DNA of 64,000 nt from Amphibalanus amphitrite (taxonomy: Eukaryota > Arthropoda > Thecostraca > Balanomorpha > Balanidae): positions 62,001-126,000 of the forward strand of contig NW_024881789.1 in NCBI RefSeq assembly GCF_019059575.1, in the 5' to 3' direction. This document shows positions 22,904 through 34,661 of this stretch, piece by piece. Under the pieces are notes generated by a model. That model had not been told where the DNA came from. It worked only from the letters and a program-made list of their open reading frames with translations, and ran no database searches. Position numbers and translations under genes: made by a program. Each line of letters begins with the position of its first letter. Position 1 is the stretch's first letter.

Positions 22904-23984
22904 TGGATCGGTTTTGTTCGTGTTCGTTCTTTTAAGTATCGAACACAATTCTTTTCTCCTTAAAGTTCGTGAAATGCATTACGAAAGAAGATTGATCGTT
23001 TACGGCTTTTAAGTTTGGGCATGTTCGGGTAGGGGAATCTGTCATCAAAAGTTAAATTTCCCTTTGATTTTAACGGGGACAAAATCGGAAACCGAAAAAC
23101 AAGCTGAACAGCTGAGATAATAATAAGTAGGTACCGGCGTAGTATTCAGCTCAGCCCCGGTCTTAAATAAATGACACACGACAAATACATAAATCACAGC
23201 GGTACTAGACCGATGGGTCTGGGACTAACCTGGGAAATGACTCCATATTCCGCTCTTGGACGATAGTAATCCTTGTGGTAGAAGTTGAAGTCTCTGCGCT
23301 GAGCTAACGCAGTCCACAGGTTTACGTCCTCAGTCTATGACGAAAGCTTTCCGGTCGACGCACGCGTCACAACACGTCAACACCACACACTTCACAGCAC
23401 AACACTAAATAAGGCCGAGCCGAGTGGAACACAATCACCATTCACCACATCGTACCACCGAAACAATGCGGTTCGTTTGAAACAACAATTCGCACTGTCA
23501 ATGTTCAAACGCACATTGACATCACGGGACACTCAGTGGAGAGTTGGCTCGCTGCCAAGGAGTCCGACCGCCCCGGGCGATGGTCACATGATTTAATTGC
23601 GGGCAATGATTGGCTGGCGGAACCGGATGGCGACAACTGACCAAGGCCGTATAAGAGAGGTAGAATCATCCCGCAATTTCCAATGGACCGGTCGCTAAGC
23701 ATTAGCGTGACGTCACTGGTGGAGACCGCGCGGCGCCCGGCTCCAAGCCGTACGTCGGGTACATTTGGCACTTCATCGTTGTTATTACTGAACGTAACGA
23801 CAACTTATGACCCTTAATAACTTTTTTACCCACCTAAAGCTGATTTCCTTGCCGATACATTGCCGACCCGAGCCCCACGGTTGACAATCTTGGGATATGG
23901 GTCGGATGGGCGACCTCGCGACGGGAGAAGGAACGATTGGCAATTGTTGTGTCCCGCACCGCCGATTGCATTCTCTATCTGTAC
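22904..23984. other. Intergenic spacer, nothing recognised
   Basis: No exon, repeat boundary or RNA gene was recognised. Confidence 0.4.
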
Positions 23985-25119
23985 CCGGAGGGGGGGCAGG
24001 GGGCACGTGCCCCCATCGGATCAGGGGGCCTCTCGGGCCCGAGGGGCCCTGCAGGGCCCCTTGGCGTCGCATGCGACGCCAATTGGCGGCTGAGGGTCCA
24101 CGCTGGCATTTTCGACTCAGAAGGGCCCCACAGGGCTCTAAAGAATACCTTATGTGCTCCGAATAGCCACACTTCTCTCCATAAGAGCCACACACCGGCT
24201 TTTTATTGTTCCTTGTCGGCATTTGAGGGCCCCTTGCCGGCCTCTCAGGGCCCATTGGCGACCTCTGAGGGCTACTTGCCGGCCTCTGAGGGCCCTTACC
24301 GGCCTATCAGGGACCAGCAGCTCTAAGGGTTCCACACACGCCTGTGATGACCCCCTAAACCAATGGTTGAAGGCCCCCACAACCAGTGGCGGCGGAAGCA
24401 GGGGGGCAAGGGGGGCAGCTGCACCCTAAAGCTATGGAAAGGGGCGCCTCGAAAATCTGTAGAGGAGGCAGGAAGTTAAGAGGTGCGGCAGCCATAAAGC
24501 TGAGCAGTGCGACACCGCAACTGATAAAGGCACTTGTGACACGAAGAGGGTGGCAATGACGTGGGAAAAGTATCTTTTGATATGCTGAAGAGTGGAGGGC
24601 ATCCTTATCTGAAACAAAAGCAGATGTTGCCGACCCTGTCGAATATAATCTTGCCAGGCGATAAAGGCTAGGAGGGCGCAACCACTCGAGAAGCGCGCCA
24701 TGCGGAAGAGGGGCGCCTGCATGCGAAAGAGGGGCGCCTGTGTGTGGGACGAAAAAGAAACATTTATGGAGACGTCTTTGAAGGCGATAGCCTCCGAACA
24801 CCAACACGAACATATGAGGGCTTATAGCGTTGCAGGCTCCATGCGACAAAAAGGAGCGCCTGATGGCCGATATGCGAGAGGAAATTAGTTTGTGTAACAT
24901 TTATCGGGGGCGGTTTGCCGTTTACAACATATGAATGTTAAGGGAGGTCCGAGATTGGGGCCTGTAAAATTGCACTGTCCGTATGGGCGGTTACACCCCT
25001 AGTGCTAGGGCGTATTTTGCTATTTTTTTTTTTTTTTTTTACTAGGGAGATGATTATGACCAGGAATAGCACTCTGCAAACTTCTATGGGCGCCTGTATA
25101 GGGGCGAAACTGATTTTCC

Positions 25120-25380
25120 AGTGCAGGGACGGCCATCGGCATTGTGGGGCGGCATTCATTCCACTGGGGCGTCTGCCAGTGTTGAAGGGCGGTATTCATT
25201 TCAATGGGGCGCCCGTTGGTGTTGATGGGCGACATGTATCACCTGGGGCGCCTATCGGAGATTGGGGCGGCATTAATTTCACTGAGGCGCCTATCGGCGT
25301 TGACGGGTGGTATTTATTCATCCGGGGCGCTTATCGGTGGTATAGGCCGGCATTCGGTTCACTGAGGTACCTATCGGTGT
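25120..25380 (+). repeat. 40-bp tandem array inside the hAT-like element
   Basis: About six units resembling GGGCGGTATTCATTTCAATG followed by GGGCGCCTATCGGTGTTGAT. The array appears to resume after the inserted MITE at about 27785-27830. Confidence 0.75.
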
Positions 25381-27784
25381 TTAACCCTCGCCCTGGCAGG
25401 GCATTTTTCATAACACGGCCTGGCAGGGGGGGGGGTCGATGCGACCCCCCTCGCGATTGGCTCCTATGGCACCTAGAAACACCAAATTTGGTAGGTAGTT
25501 GGGCCCCTTGGAGTTCTCGCCCCTGTGTAAGTTTGGTTGCTCTAGGTCAATATGTAGGGGGGGTTTTGGGGGGTATAAATGTAAAAATTTCGCTAAAACA
25601 GGTCAACAGTTTTTCACTTATAACTTTTGATCTAATTAAGATAGAGCAAAACGAAAAGCACCGGTGAACTCAGCACGTCAAGGCGCATCGAATGATATAC
25701 TTTTAAGCTTGCTTAAGTGTACTTAAAGTTTTTCTTAAGTCAACTTAAATTAATAAATTAAGTTCAAGTTAACCAAATTGCATCATATTGCATATCATTC
25801 GATTCGGCGGTTCACCAGGAACACAATGATACCATTTTTTAAGCTCTAGCGTCATTATGTGCCAAGTTATTGGCAAAAACGTCATTTGACCTCAGTTGAC
25901 CTCATTTGACCTGACCCATGGATAAGTACGCCAAACAAAGAAGCACCAAGTGACCTGCTGTTAAGTACTATGGTTTCAAAGCACAAAAGTGATAGAACGA
26001 AGCGGACATCTCCAGTATTTTCCGAATTTAGTATTTTCCCATAGGCTTAACATTACGACGTAATGACCTCTAACTGACCTCAGGTCAGTGACCTCAAAAA
26101 ACCCGAACTATACAGGGTGTCCCATAAGTTCCTTCTCACCTAAATTTTTCTTTAAGAGGCTCTCTTATTTAAAGCCACGCTTAATTTATTTTGTAACTGA
26201 GCTTTTGGGTTTGCCATGGCAACTGTGAATGTGCTCCACGGTAACTAATTCGTCTAGACAAAATATTTTTTGCCAGAGAGTTCACTTCCTTTGGAGACGG
26301 CTTACGCCGCAACATAGAGGTCTCTGATACGGGAACGTCTCGGTATTTAGACCGCACTGGGCCATTTACGACGGTTGAGGGTGATTGAGGCCATCCAGTA
26401 TGTAGCCAATGTCTGTCGCTAACTGGACGCACAGTCAACAAGTGACGCCGATGATTTGTCGGGAGTCAATCGCTGCAAGTTTATGCTCTTTTTTTGTCAG
26501 CTTTCACGAGTGAGCCATGTGGCCAAAACTGTGTGGCGCCAAAATGGCCGTCAAAAAGGTCTTAGCGTTAGAAAGTTGGTAAACAGGCTTTTCAGGATGT
26601 ATTACCAGCTGTCTAAGAGTATCATTTCGGGGTACCTAACTCAAGGTGACTTAAGCTCTACTTACCGGAGGGCTCAAAACAGTCAAAAACGTCTTAAAAT
26701 GGCCAAACATGTGTTTCGTTATGCCTGAGGCTAAAAAACTGGAGGATCTATGACATCAATGTGGTCATCTGGACTACCTAGTCCGTGCTCGAGATAAAAC
26801 ACCCGTCCGAACCCCAAAACGGTCCCATATGGGCGACGGAAAAGGCCTTTGTGTCATCCAGCTTTATTCCTATGCAAAAGGCCAGGGTCACGGTAATGTG
26901 GGGTAATATGCGTCCAGACTCCAGACACTGATCACGTTGCGAATGATGCTCTAGAAACAGTCTTGGGACGCAGAATGCTTCTCCAAGAAGATCTAGGAGG
27001 AGTTTCAGCTTTCTAGCTTAACTTGAACCGCAAGTATGACACTATGACCACATTTTTTTTAGTAGAAAATGGCATCCGGGAGGTCGTAGGCCCATCTTCA
27101 AGCAAGACAGTGCATCAGTGCAGGGGTCAAGCAAAGCATAAAAGCAGTGCCAGGAGACTGTGATAGGCGTGTGTGGCAAGATCACATCCCAGGCAACTCA
27201 TCGGATCCAAATTTCATAAAAATGTGTTGGGAATATTGAAATCGAGGCTCGTCGAAGCGAAGCGGTGTTCCAGCATTGAGGAGCTCACGGCGCATGCCAA
27301 GTCAGTCTGGGCTAACTTCAAGCCTGCTATGCTGCCAAACATGCCGGTTGGCATGTCGCAGCATGTATTCATGTGTTTGCTCATGAAATGGGGAGCACAT
27401 TGAGGGGTTATAAACATATCAAAACGCAATGTACTATGTTTTACATGCAAACAAAAGGTGAGAACGAACTTATGGGACACCCTGTATGTTATACAACTCG
27501 GTGAACCTAGCACATCCTGAAAGTTTGAAGGAAATCAGTCCAAAACTGTGAGTTGGACAGGTGCAAAAAGAAAATTGAAATTTGACCATGACCTTGTACC
27601 GGTTTTTCTGACCTGGTGACCTGACCCAAGGTCACCCGGACCTGAAATTTTCAGGTCATATGTAAAAAGGCTGCCCCATAGGCTGTGCCAAATTTGGCGG
27701 CGCTGCGCGCCGCCGTTTTTACGCTATCTTCGAAAAACCTTAGGGGGGGGTCGCATCGACCCCCCCTGCCAGGGCGAGGGTTAA
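25381..27784. mobile_element. TTAA MITE (family B), second copy, split by a mariner-like element
   Basis: TTAA at 25381-25384 and 27781-27784; ends and interior closely match the copy at 17807-18836. A 1,372-bp element (26113-27484) interrupts it at a TA. TGACCT clusters are kept at about 25885-25915, 26065-26095 and 27590-27640. Confidence 0.9.
26113..27484. mobile_element. Degenerate Tc1/mariner-like element
   Basis: The TIR CAGGGTGTCCCATAAGTT and its near-inverse lie between TA dinucleotides (26111-26112 and 27485-27486). The uninterrupted relative at 17807-18836 shows a single TA at the site. Length is that of a mariner. A decayed stretch near 27090-27130 could encode FKQDSA, reminiscent of the QD segment of Tc1/mariner transposases, but no intact transposase frame remains. 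Confidence 0.75.
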
Positions 27785-28860
27785 GGCGGCAGTAAATCCA
27801 CTGGTGTCTGGGGCGCCTACCGGCGTCGAAAGATGCGGAGCATCTTATGATATGGTGATGAGGTTGTTTCTAAACGAACATTATGGAGGTTACATTTACG
27901 CTATGGAATGTAGCTAACTATTTCTCGTTACATAAAAACTGTAATTCTGAACGTGTTAACAGGTACAACACATTGTCAAACGTCTCTTCACTGTTTGTGT
28001 TACTACAACCGTGTATATGGTATAGGGGCGCCCAGGGGGAAGGGGCGCTTCAATATCGTTTGCACCCCTATCCTAAAATACCTTCCGCCGCCACTGCCCA
28101 CAACGGCGCCTGCGAGGGCCCTCACCGGTGGCTGTGAAAGCCCCAAACCGGTGCCCAGCTGAGGGCCCCACACTGGCACCTCTGAGTTCAACCGGCATCC
28201 CTGAATGAAGTTCCAAAGGCCCAAACCAGTGCTTCTTCTAGAAATTGAATTTGCCGTGGGACCTTGAGGATCCTGGATCTTGATTTTTGGTCACGGCACA
28301 AGTCTGTTCTTAAGGCCATATATCGGCGGCTCTGAGGGCTCAACGCCGGAGCCTCTTACGGCCTAAGACGGGACCTTCGCATCGGACGGCCACTCACCGG
28401 TGACTTTTGAGGACCCCACACCGACGACTCTGAGGGCCCCCACCGGCGTCTGAGAGTACCTTGCTGGTCTCTGAGGACTCCGCAGGGCTCCTGAAGACAC
28501 CGCAGACCTCTTGAGGGCCCCTTGTCGGTCTCTGAGAGCCCCTGTCGGCTTATAAAGGGTTCGAGCCAGCAGCTCTAGGGGTCCCGCACCCGGCTGTGAT
28601 GACCCCACACTGCAGTTGAGGGCCCACAGGCCACAATGGCAACTGTGAGGACCCTCACCAGCGCCTCTGAGGGCCACACACTAGCACCTCAGAGGGCCCG
28701 CAGCGGTACCTCTGGGGCCCCGCACCAATGCCTCCGAGGGCCTCACACCGGTACCTACCTCTGAGGGCCCACACCAGTGCCTCCAAAGGCTTCATAACCG
28801 GTGGCCCTGAGGGCACTACACCGGTGATTTTTGGGGGCCTACCGAAGGCACAACACAATC

Positions 28861-30558
28861 CCTTAGTCTCGCTGAGTTTCTATCCCAATCCCATACCGGC
28901 TTCTATCCCAATTCCGGCTCAACTAATTAGCAGCCCCCCCCCCCCCCAATGGGTCAGCGGCGCCGCGCCGGTGTCGGTGCCGGGGGCCAGCGCCATCGGG
29001 GCGGCAGTCGGCCACGCGCACTCAATGGTTAGCGCTTAGCACCGGCGGCTAGCGCACGCCCGGCGTGTTATTGGCCGTGAGCCGCTCCAAAACGGCTGAA
29101 GTAGCTGGTCGATATAGGCATTAAGCAGATGAGAAGATGCAGGTGGATTAATGACCGGCAAGCTTTTGTGCTTTACGAGGGCGAAGGGTCGAAGTCGGCT
29201 GCTAAGCCGTGAGCGGATTTTATCAGATGCCGGTTCACTATGACCTTTATCCGGGTCCTGGTCCGCTGACGCACTCTTGGAGAGCCGAATCACAGCAAAA
29301 CTTCATCCACGACTGTACTTACGGCTTACGCTTTTCTGAAAACGTCTGCGTTTGGCCTACGGGCCCGGCCGGCCGGCCGGACGGCCCCGATTGGCGATCC
29401 ACCAGTGACGTCACTGGTAGTGTTAAGCTGATTGGCGAATAATGCATGGGGAAAACCGGGACGACATCCCCCTGCAACTGACCCGGGCCGAGCTCAAGGA
29501 CAAACTGAACGGTTAACAACAAGCGGGATGTAAACGGATACGGGAATTTCATTGCGATGCAAATAAGGAGAGCTTGTGACGTTACTGGAGTAACAACGCT
29601 CATGAACACATAAGACATGGCATAGATTTTCATTCAGTTGTGAAAAAATCAATCAATCGAAACATCTGACTTTAGCTCTTTATCTCATTATAATTGTTGA
29701 CGCCTTAGGTACTCCTTACTTTATATCGGAAGTCGGATAAAATAAATCGGATTTGACCAGCCAGGGCCGGGGTCAAATAAAAGGGGTAGGCAAACGCCTA
29801 AAATGATTTTGTCCACGAGCGAAAAAAAAAAACATTTCTCCCCCCCCCCCCCCCCATCCAGACTATGCTAATTTATCGGTCCGGGAGAAAGTGGAGTTAA
29901 TCAGCCCACAGTCTATGCCTACTGGCCGACAAAACGTGAATCCAATGATTATACTCCATTATCATTTATGGCGTGGTACTCCCTATGAATTCTCAGAAAG
30001 TCAATTTCAGGTCGCTAGCCCAATTTTCGTACAGAGCAGAAAAATGACGAGGGCACTGAACCGCTCACTCCGTCTCCTCCTCCGACCAGTAAAAGGGTAT
30101 ATGATCGAAACATTTTCTTACACAAACAGCAGCACCGAAAGAGGTCAAATTAATAGGCCATGTTTGAACAATAAATTGAGCCGACTGGTCATCTGTGATG
30201 ATAGCGTGCCCACTCATCACGTCATGCGACGACGGTGCAGGTGGTGAGTGTGCGGCCGATTGAGTATCGATCCTGCACTGTTTACATCGGAGAACCCACC
30301 TGAAGGCACAACACTGGGTCGGGGGACGGGTCGGAAACCAGGACAGCGAGAGGTCGGTGACCGGAACGGGGAGCGGACGGCTGTTGCTCGCAAGCCCGCA
30401 CGGGCTCCCGAGGAACATCCACACCCGATGGGTTATGATATCCATTCCTTCCTCACACAAGACACGGCGGAAGGGTGACAAGTGACAGCCCGCCTGTTTG
30501 TCGCCTGCCACCCTCATGTTGACGTCTACCAATACCACCCTCCCGTCTCCGGTGGGTG
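28861..30558. other. Intergenic spacer before the astacin gene
   Basis: Homopolymer C runs occur at about 28936-28949 and 29840-29857. No gene or element boundary was recognised. Confidence 0.4.
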
Positions 30559-30595
30559 TATATAGTCCGCTGGTCGCCTGAAAGTGGCATCAGAC
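30559..30595 (+). promoter_or_regulatory. TATA box and initiator of the astacin gene
   Basis: TATATAG at 30559-30565 is followed about 30 bases later by an initiator-like ATCAGAC (start near 30592). This places the 5'UTR at about 30 bases and makes the ATG at 30622 the first in the transcript. Confidence 0.7.
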
Positions 30596-30621
30596 CCCTG
30601 TGGATCCTTAGCCGCTCCACC

Positions 30622-32572
30622 ATGCACCCGCTGCGTCTGAGTCTGCTGCTGCTACCGGCGGTGACGACTCTTGCCTTCGGGAGGCTGCCGGAGTCGCTCC
30701 TGAAGATGCTAGAGATGCTCAGCCGTGAGCCGAGGTCACTCGGAGGTTTAGCTCAGTTTGTTGTTAACGACAGTCGTACCACCGCAATGTCGCCGGTCGA
30801 TGTTAGCGGGAAGAGAGCTGGTATACCACCACAGCCGCTACCATTCTGGGCAAAACGCTCCAAAGAAGCTAATGACGACTCAGACTTTCAAGCGCCACCA
30901 TTCTGGGCCAAACGTGGCAATGACGAAGCCCAAGACACCGTCAACGACTCGCTGACTGGTTCACAGAAGCGATCCGAATCCATAGAACAGTCGCCTCCGC
31001 GAGGTCGGCCGCCCATGTGGGCCAAGCGATCTCCTCACTCGGTCATGTCTTCAAAGCCTCCGGTCAAGCGTGACGCATCACTCATATCCGTCACCAACGA
31101 CGTTACCTCCATCATCGATGACGTCACTGACGACGAGTTCGGCGTGCCGCTGACTCCCGACGACTTCCAGGCGGCCGTCCGTCTGGAGGCGGACGCTCTG
31201 CTCTCTGCGCCCGACGCTGGCGACCCCACCCAGCTGGCCGGTCTTTACGAGGGAGACATCGCCGGAGTCAGCGAGGAAGGCAAAGACCTGGAGACCGCAG
31301 GGGGTGACAGCGGTGGGAGGGTCCGGAACGCCGTGCGAAATCGGCACCAGCTGTGGCCAGGAGGTGAGATCCCCTACACGATCGCCTCCACGTTCAGCGA
31401 CCAGGAGCGCGCAGTTATCGCCGCTGCCGCGCAGCAGCTGTCTCAGCGCTCCTGTCTGAGGCTGGTGCCGCGCTCCGGCCAACGCGACTACGTTCACATC
31501 AAGAAGGGTCGGGGCTGCTCGAGCGACGTGGGACGGTTCGGCGGTCGCCAGGAGCTCTCGCTCGGTAATGGCTGCGTATACCGCGGTGTGGTAGCGCATG
31601 AGCTGCTCCACGCGGCCGGATTCTGGCACGAGCAGAGTCGAGCCGACCGCGACAATCACGTGATCATCCACCGGGAGAACATTCGCGCTGGCATGGCCTA
31701 CAACTTCGACAAGAAGCCCTGGAGCCAGACGCTGGACCTGGGCGAGCCGTATGACGTGGGCTCGGTCCTGCACTACGGACCGACGGCGTTCGCAGCGGAC
31801 CCCAGCCGACCGACCATCACCGCGCTGGTGCCGAGCTCGCGCATGGGTCAACGAGACGGTCCCTCCGACCTGGACATCGCCAAGCTGAACCGACTGTACG
31901 GCTGTGACGAGGTGCCGACGGAGGCACCGGTGACGGGCGCTCCCGAGTGCCGGGATACGGACGGATCGTGTCAGTTCTGGGCGGAGAACGGAGAGTGTCA
32001 GAAGAATCCCAACTGGATGGGCATCAACTGCGCCCTCTCCTGCGGCACATGCGGAGGTGAGTGAGCCATATAAGGCCGACGAGGTCCAGCCTCTACCGAA
32101 ACGAGTCACTGCCCTACCATTGCCAGTAGTGACTTGCTTGTTTTTAAACACGTGCAAAATATTAAATGTCGAGCAGTTCCACACTAACAATTTTTCGGGG
32201 TAGGTACCCATAAACTTTTTCAGAATGACAGCCGTCGAACAGTAACCACCGACCGACCCTTGTCCTCACTTTTTTTCCTTGGGAGCGTTCTACGGTTTAC
32301 ATAGACTTAGACTGACCTAACTTACCCCGCCCACAGACTGCGAGGACCGGAGTGGCTCGTGCGCCGGCTGGGCGGCCGACAACCAGTGTACCGCCAACTG
32401 GTCCTACATGAGCGTGTTCTGCCGGCGCGCCTGTGGCCTCTGCGGCGACGGAGCGATCGCCGGCTGCGGAGACACCGCCAGCCAGTGCTCCGAGTGGGCT
32501 AAGGCAGGGGAGTGCGCCGCCAACCCCGACTATATGGCAGTCCACTGCAGGAAGGCCTGCGGGGTCTGCTGA
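30622..32572 (+). CDS. Secreted astacin metalloprotease with PFWA/KR peptide repeats in the pro-region and three ShKT domains
   Basis: Two exons, 30622-32056 and 32337-32572, join in phase to 556 residues. Order: signal peptide (1-20); pro-region with six Lys-Arg sites (64, 78, 97, 116, 135, 149), three of them after PFWA, PFWA and PMWA; the astacin aspartate-switch motif YEGDI (D212); a likely maturation site after RVR (233-235); the catalytic domain with HELLHAAGFWHEQ (326-338; zinc ligands H326, H330, H336, base E327); a Met-turn reading SVLHYG (381-386), with Leu for the usual Met; then three six-cysteine ShKT domains (first about 443-477, the others largely in exon 2). Astacins cleave matrix, peptides or hatching/cuticle substrates outside the cell. 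The dibasic-delimited repeats look like a neuropeptide precursor, which I do not recognise in any astacin. The ATG follows a good TATA/Inr. Confidence 0.92.
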
Positions 32573-32831
32573 GGGCGTCGTTTTTTTACTTTTGGTATTA
32601 GTAAGTCGTTGTCTATTGATCTACGTGGTATTTTTTGGTTCAGTGATATTCATTCGAATAGGTGAATGATGTTTTATCATATTGGCAAGGTGTGGACATT
32701 CTTCCCCCACCGCGCCGTTCATATCTCTTGTTTATCGGTATCATCGCGTCGTCATTTTGTTGACGATATGTACTTTGTTGTGTTGTTATTGTGGTTATTC
32801 GGCCATAACGAGTTTTGTGCTAGATTGTAAA

Positions 32832-32837
32832 AATAAA
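32832..32837 (+). terminator. AATAAA poly(A) signal of the astacin gene
   Basis: AATAAA about 260 bases after the stop codon at 32570-32572, in a suitable position for 3'-end formation. Confidence 0.6.
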
Positions 32838-34661
32838 GGCGCGTGCCCTCGCATGATTCTAGCACCAGTATTTTGCAGGCAAGTGCACCGTTTATAGAGA
32901 ACAGGGCCTCATTTGCACATTCGAATATCTCACGACCCGCGTTATATAATTATATAATTATGCGCCTCTGCGGGAGCTCACTGTGGTGCTTCTCTGTGTC
33001 AACATTGTGTGGGAACGCGACGGGCTGTTGCGCCGCGCCCCCCTCACGCCCAGATTGTGACCCACTCCGCCCCAGTACAGGTAACCTCGCAGAACAGTCG
33101 GAGGCGCACTATCTGAACCACCACACCTACTGTTTGTGGCATCGGAACAGGCTATCGTACTTATGAACGTCAATAAAAAGTGGATAGACAGTAGCGATAC
33201 AAACCCAGAATGAGCCAACCAAAGTACGGAAAGATTCGAACAGGTTTTGATTAAGCTTTGATCATGGACATTGCAAAAAAATAAAGCAAAAGTCGTTCTC
33301 CAAAACAGTGAATTATAATGTATTTGCGTGATATTAGCCAATAATTATACAAAATCGTTGAATAGTATGTCTTATCACGATTGTTGATATCACACATTTA
33401 TGAACATTGGAAAGGAACTATTGCCTACCTACATAATTGCAGAGATCTACAAAGTGTAGGCATTCATAGCATGTGCGCGTTGAACGCCTAACAAACACAA
33501 CCAGAGAACAGTGCTGAGAGCCTCGCAGTCTTACGAGACCGCATCCAACCCAGCCCACAAAGCAGGGTCGACAGAACGCAATCAAGGCAAAACACATTTA
33601 CAGTCGGTGCTAAATGCAGCGTAAATAGCACGCCGGTCATTAAAATAACGGACCGACGTGACGCATCGAGATTCGTGGTTAAGCGTGTCGCATTGACTAC
33701 CTAATACCTATTGCGGTGACCGCGCTGAGCGAAGTGGAAAGACGGCAAGCAGAGAGCACCGCGAGAGAATCCGATCCGCGAGGCCCCCTGACCGCTGGTG
33801 CGCGTAGCTAACGGACCGCTCGCTGCCGAGTCTGAGTAAAGCTGTCACCATAAGGCTGTTAGAGGTCCGGTCCTTGGACCGCTGACGCACCCTCAACACT
33901 GCCGGCAAGACCTTACGGCCAATCTCGAGCATGAGCATCTCTCGCATCGCAAAGCTGCCCGCCCCCTGTGCTACCTCTAGAAGCCCGCAGACCGTGCCGA
34001 GAGAGGCGATAGCTGGAGGCCGTTTACGCTTGTCTTATGAACACGCGGCTATGACAAACGTTCGATAGTAAGTTAAGATTATAGCGATACACTCCAGCAA
34101 CCATGCATAGTACTCGGTACAGTTGAGCGCCCGTTCCGATTATCCAACAACTTCTCGATTGCCAGAATTGCACCCACACAACAGTGACACCATGCGTGTC
34201 ACATTGGGTAGCTGTCAAGCGGAGACTGCGCACCAATATTGCATAAATACGACCACGTAAATAAACACGATGGCCAATGGAAAATGATTGCGTAATTGCA
34301 TACTGCAACGGTTCTGCACCGATTTCGAGCCGTGCTGAGCTGACTAACGCTGCATTACATAGTAAATTCCATCGCCTGTCCCATCCGAAGCAGCATCAGA
34401 CGATCTCTCAGCTAGCAGACCTAATCAAAAGTAAAAACCCTTGATAAGGCCTCCAGAGCAGGCACTGCGCGGAAAGTCTGCCTTCGCACTATTCACTGTG
34501 CGTCATTAAAGCCATTCTCCATCCGTTGGTCCGATGCTTTCCAATGCCATCTATACCGAGGCCGATCAGCAAGGTCGTCAATCCTGTAGCCCCCCGGGAG
34601 ATCCGGCACCCCTTGGCGACCTGACCTCCGTGTGTTCCTCTCCTCCGCAGCGGGCCGGGGT
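32838..34661. other. Intergenic spacer between convergent astacin and arfaptin genes
   Basis: The two genes converge here. No further exon, RNA gene or repeat is recognised; the right part will include the arfaptin 3'UTR. An AATAAA-type hexamer also occurs near 33171. Confidence 0.4.

Larger units (their letters stand above)
24384..28096. mobile_element. hAT-like non-autonomous element with nested insertions
   Basis: The TIR is CAGTGGCGGCGGAAG at 24384 and its inverse ending at 28096. The 8-bp target duplication CCCACAAC is present at 24376-24383 and 28097-28104. Both are typical of hAT elements. Inside is a 40-bp tandem array, which is split by a TTAA MITE (25381-27784). No transposase is recognisable. 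Confidence 0.85.
23985..28860. repeat. GC-rich tandem array of about 20-21 bp, split by a hAT-like element
   Basis: Units of the form GGCCTCTGAGGGCCCTTACC recur at about 24040-24375 and again at about 28097-28860, separated by the hAT-like element 24384-28096. The units vary by substitution and by one or two bases in length. The array gives long open frames on both strands only because it lacks stop-rich sequence. Confidence 0.75.

Noticed and set aside
26181-27403. Short frames inside the mariner-like element as a transposase gene
   Set aside because: None is longer than about 100 codons or shows the catalytic DD(E/D) set; only a weak QD-like remnant is visible.
31078-32211. A 377-codon open frame antisense to the astacin gene
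   Set aside because: It mirrors the GC-rich astacin coding strand, has no family resemblance, and the sense frame has a signal peptide, catalytic motif and promoter.
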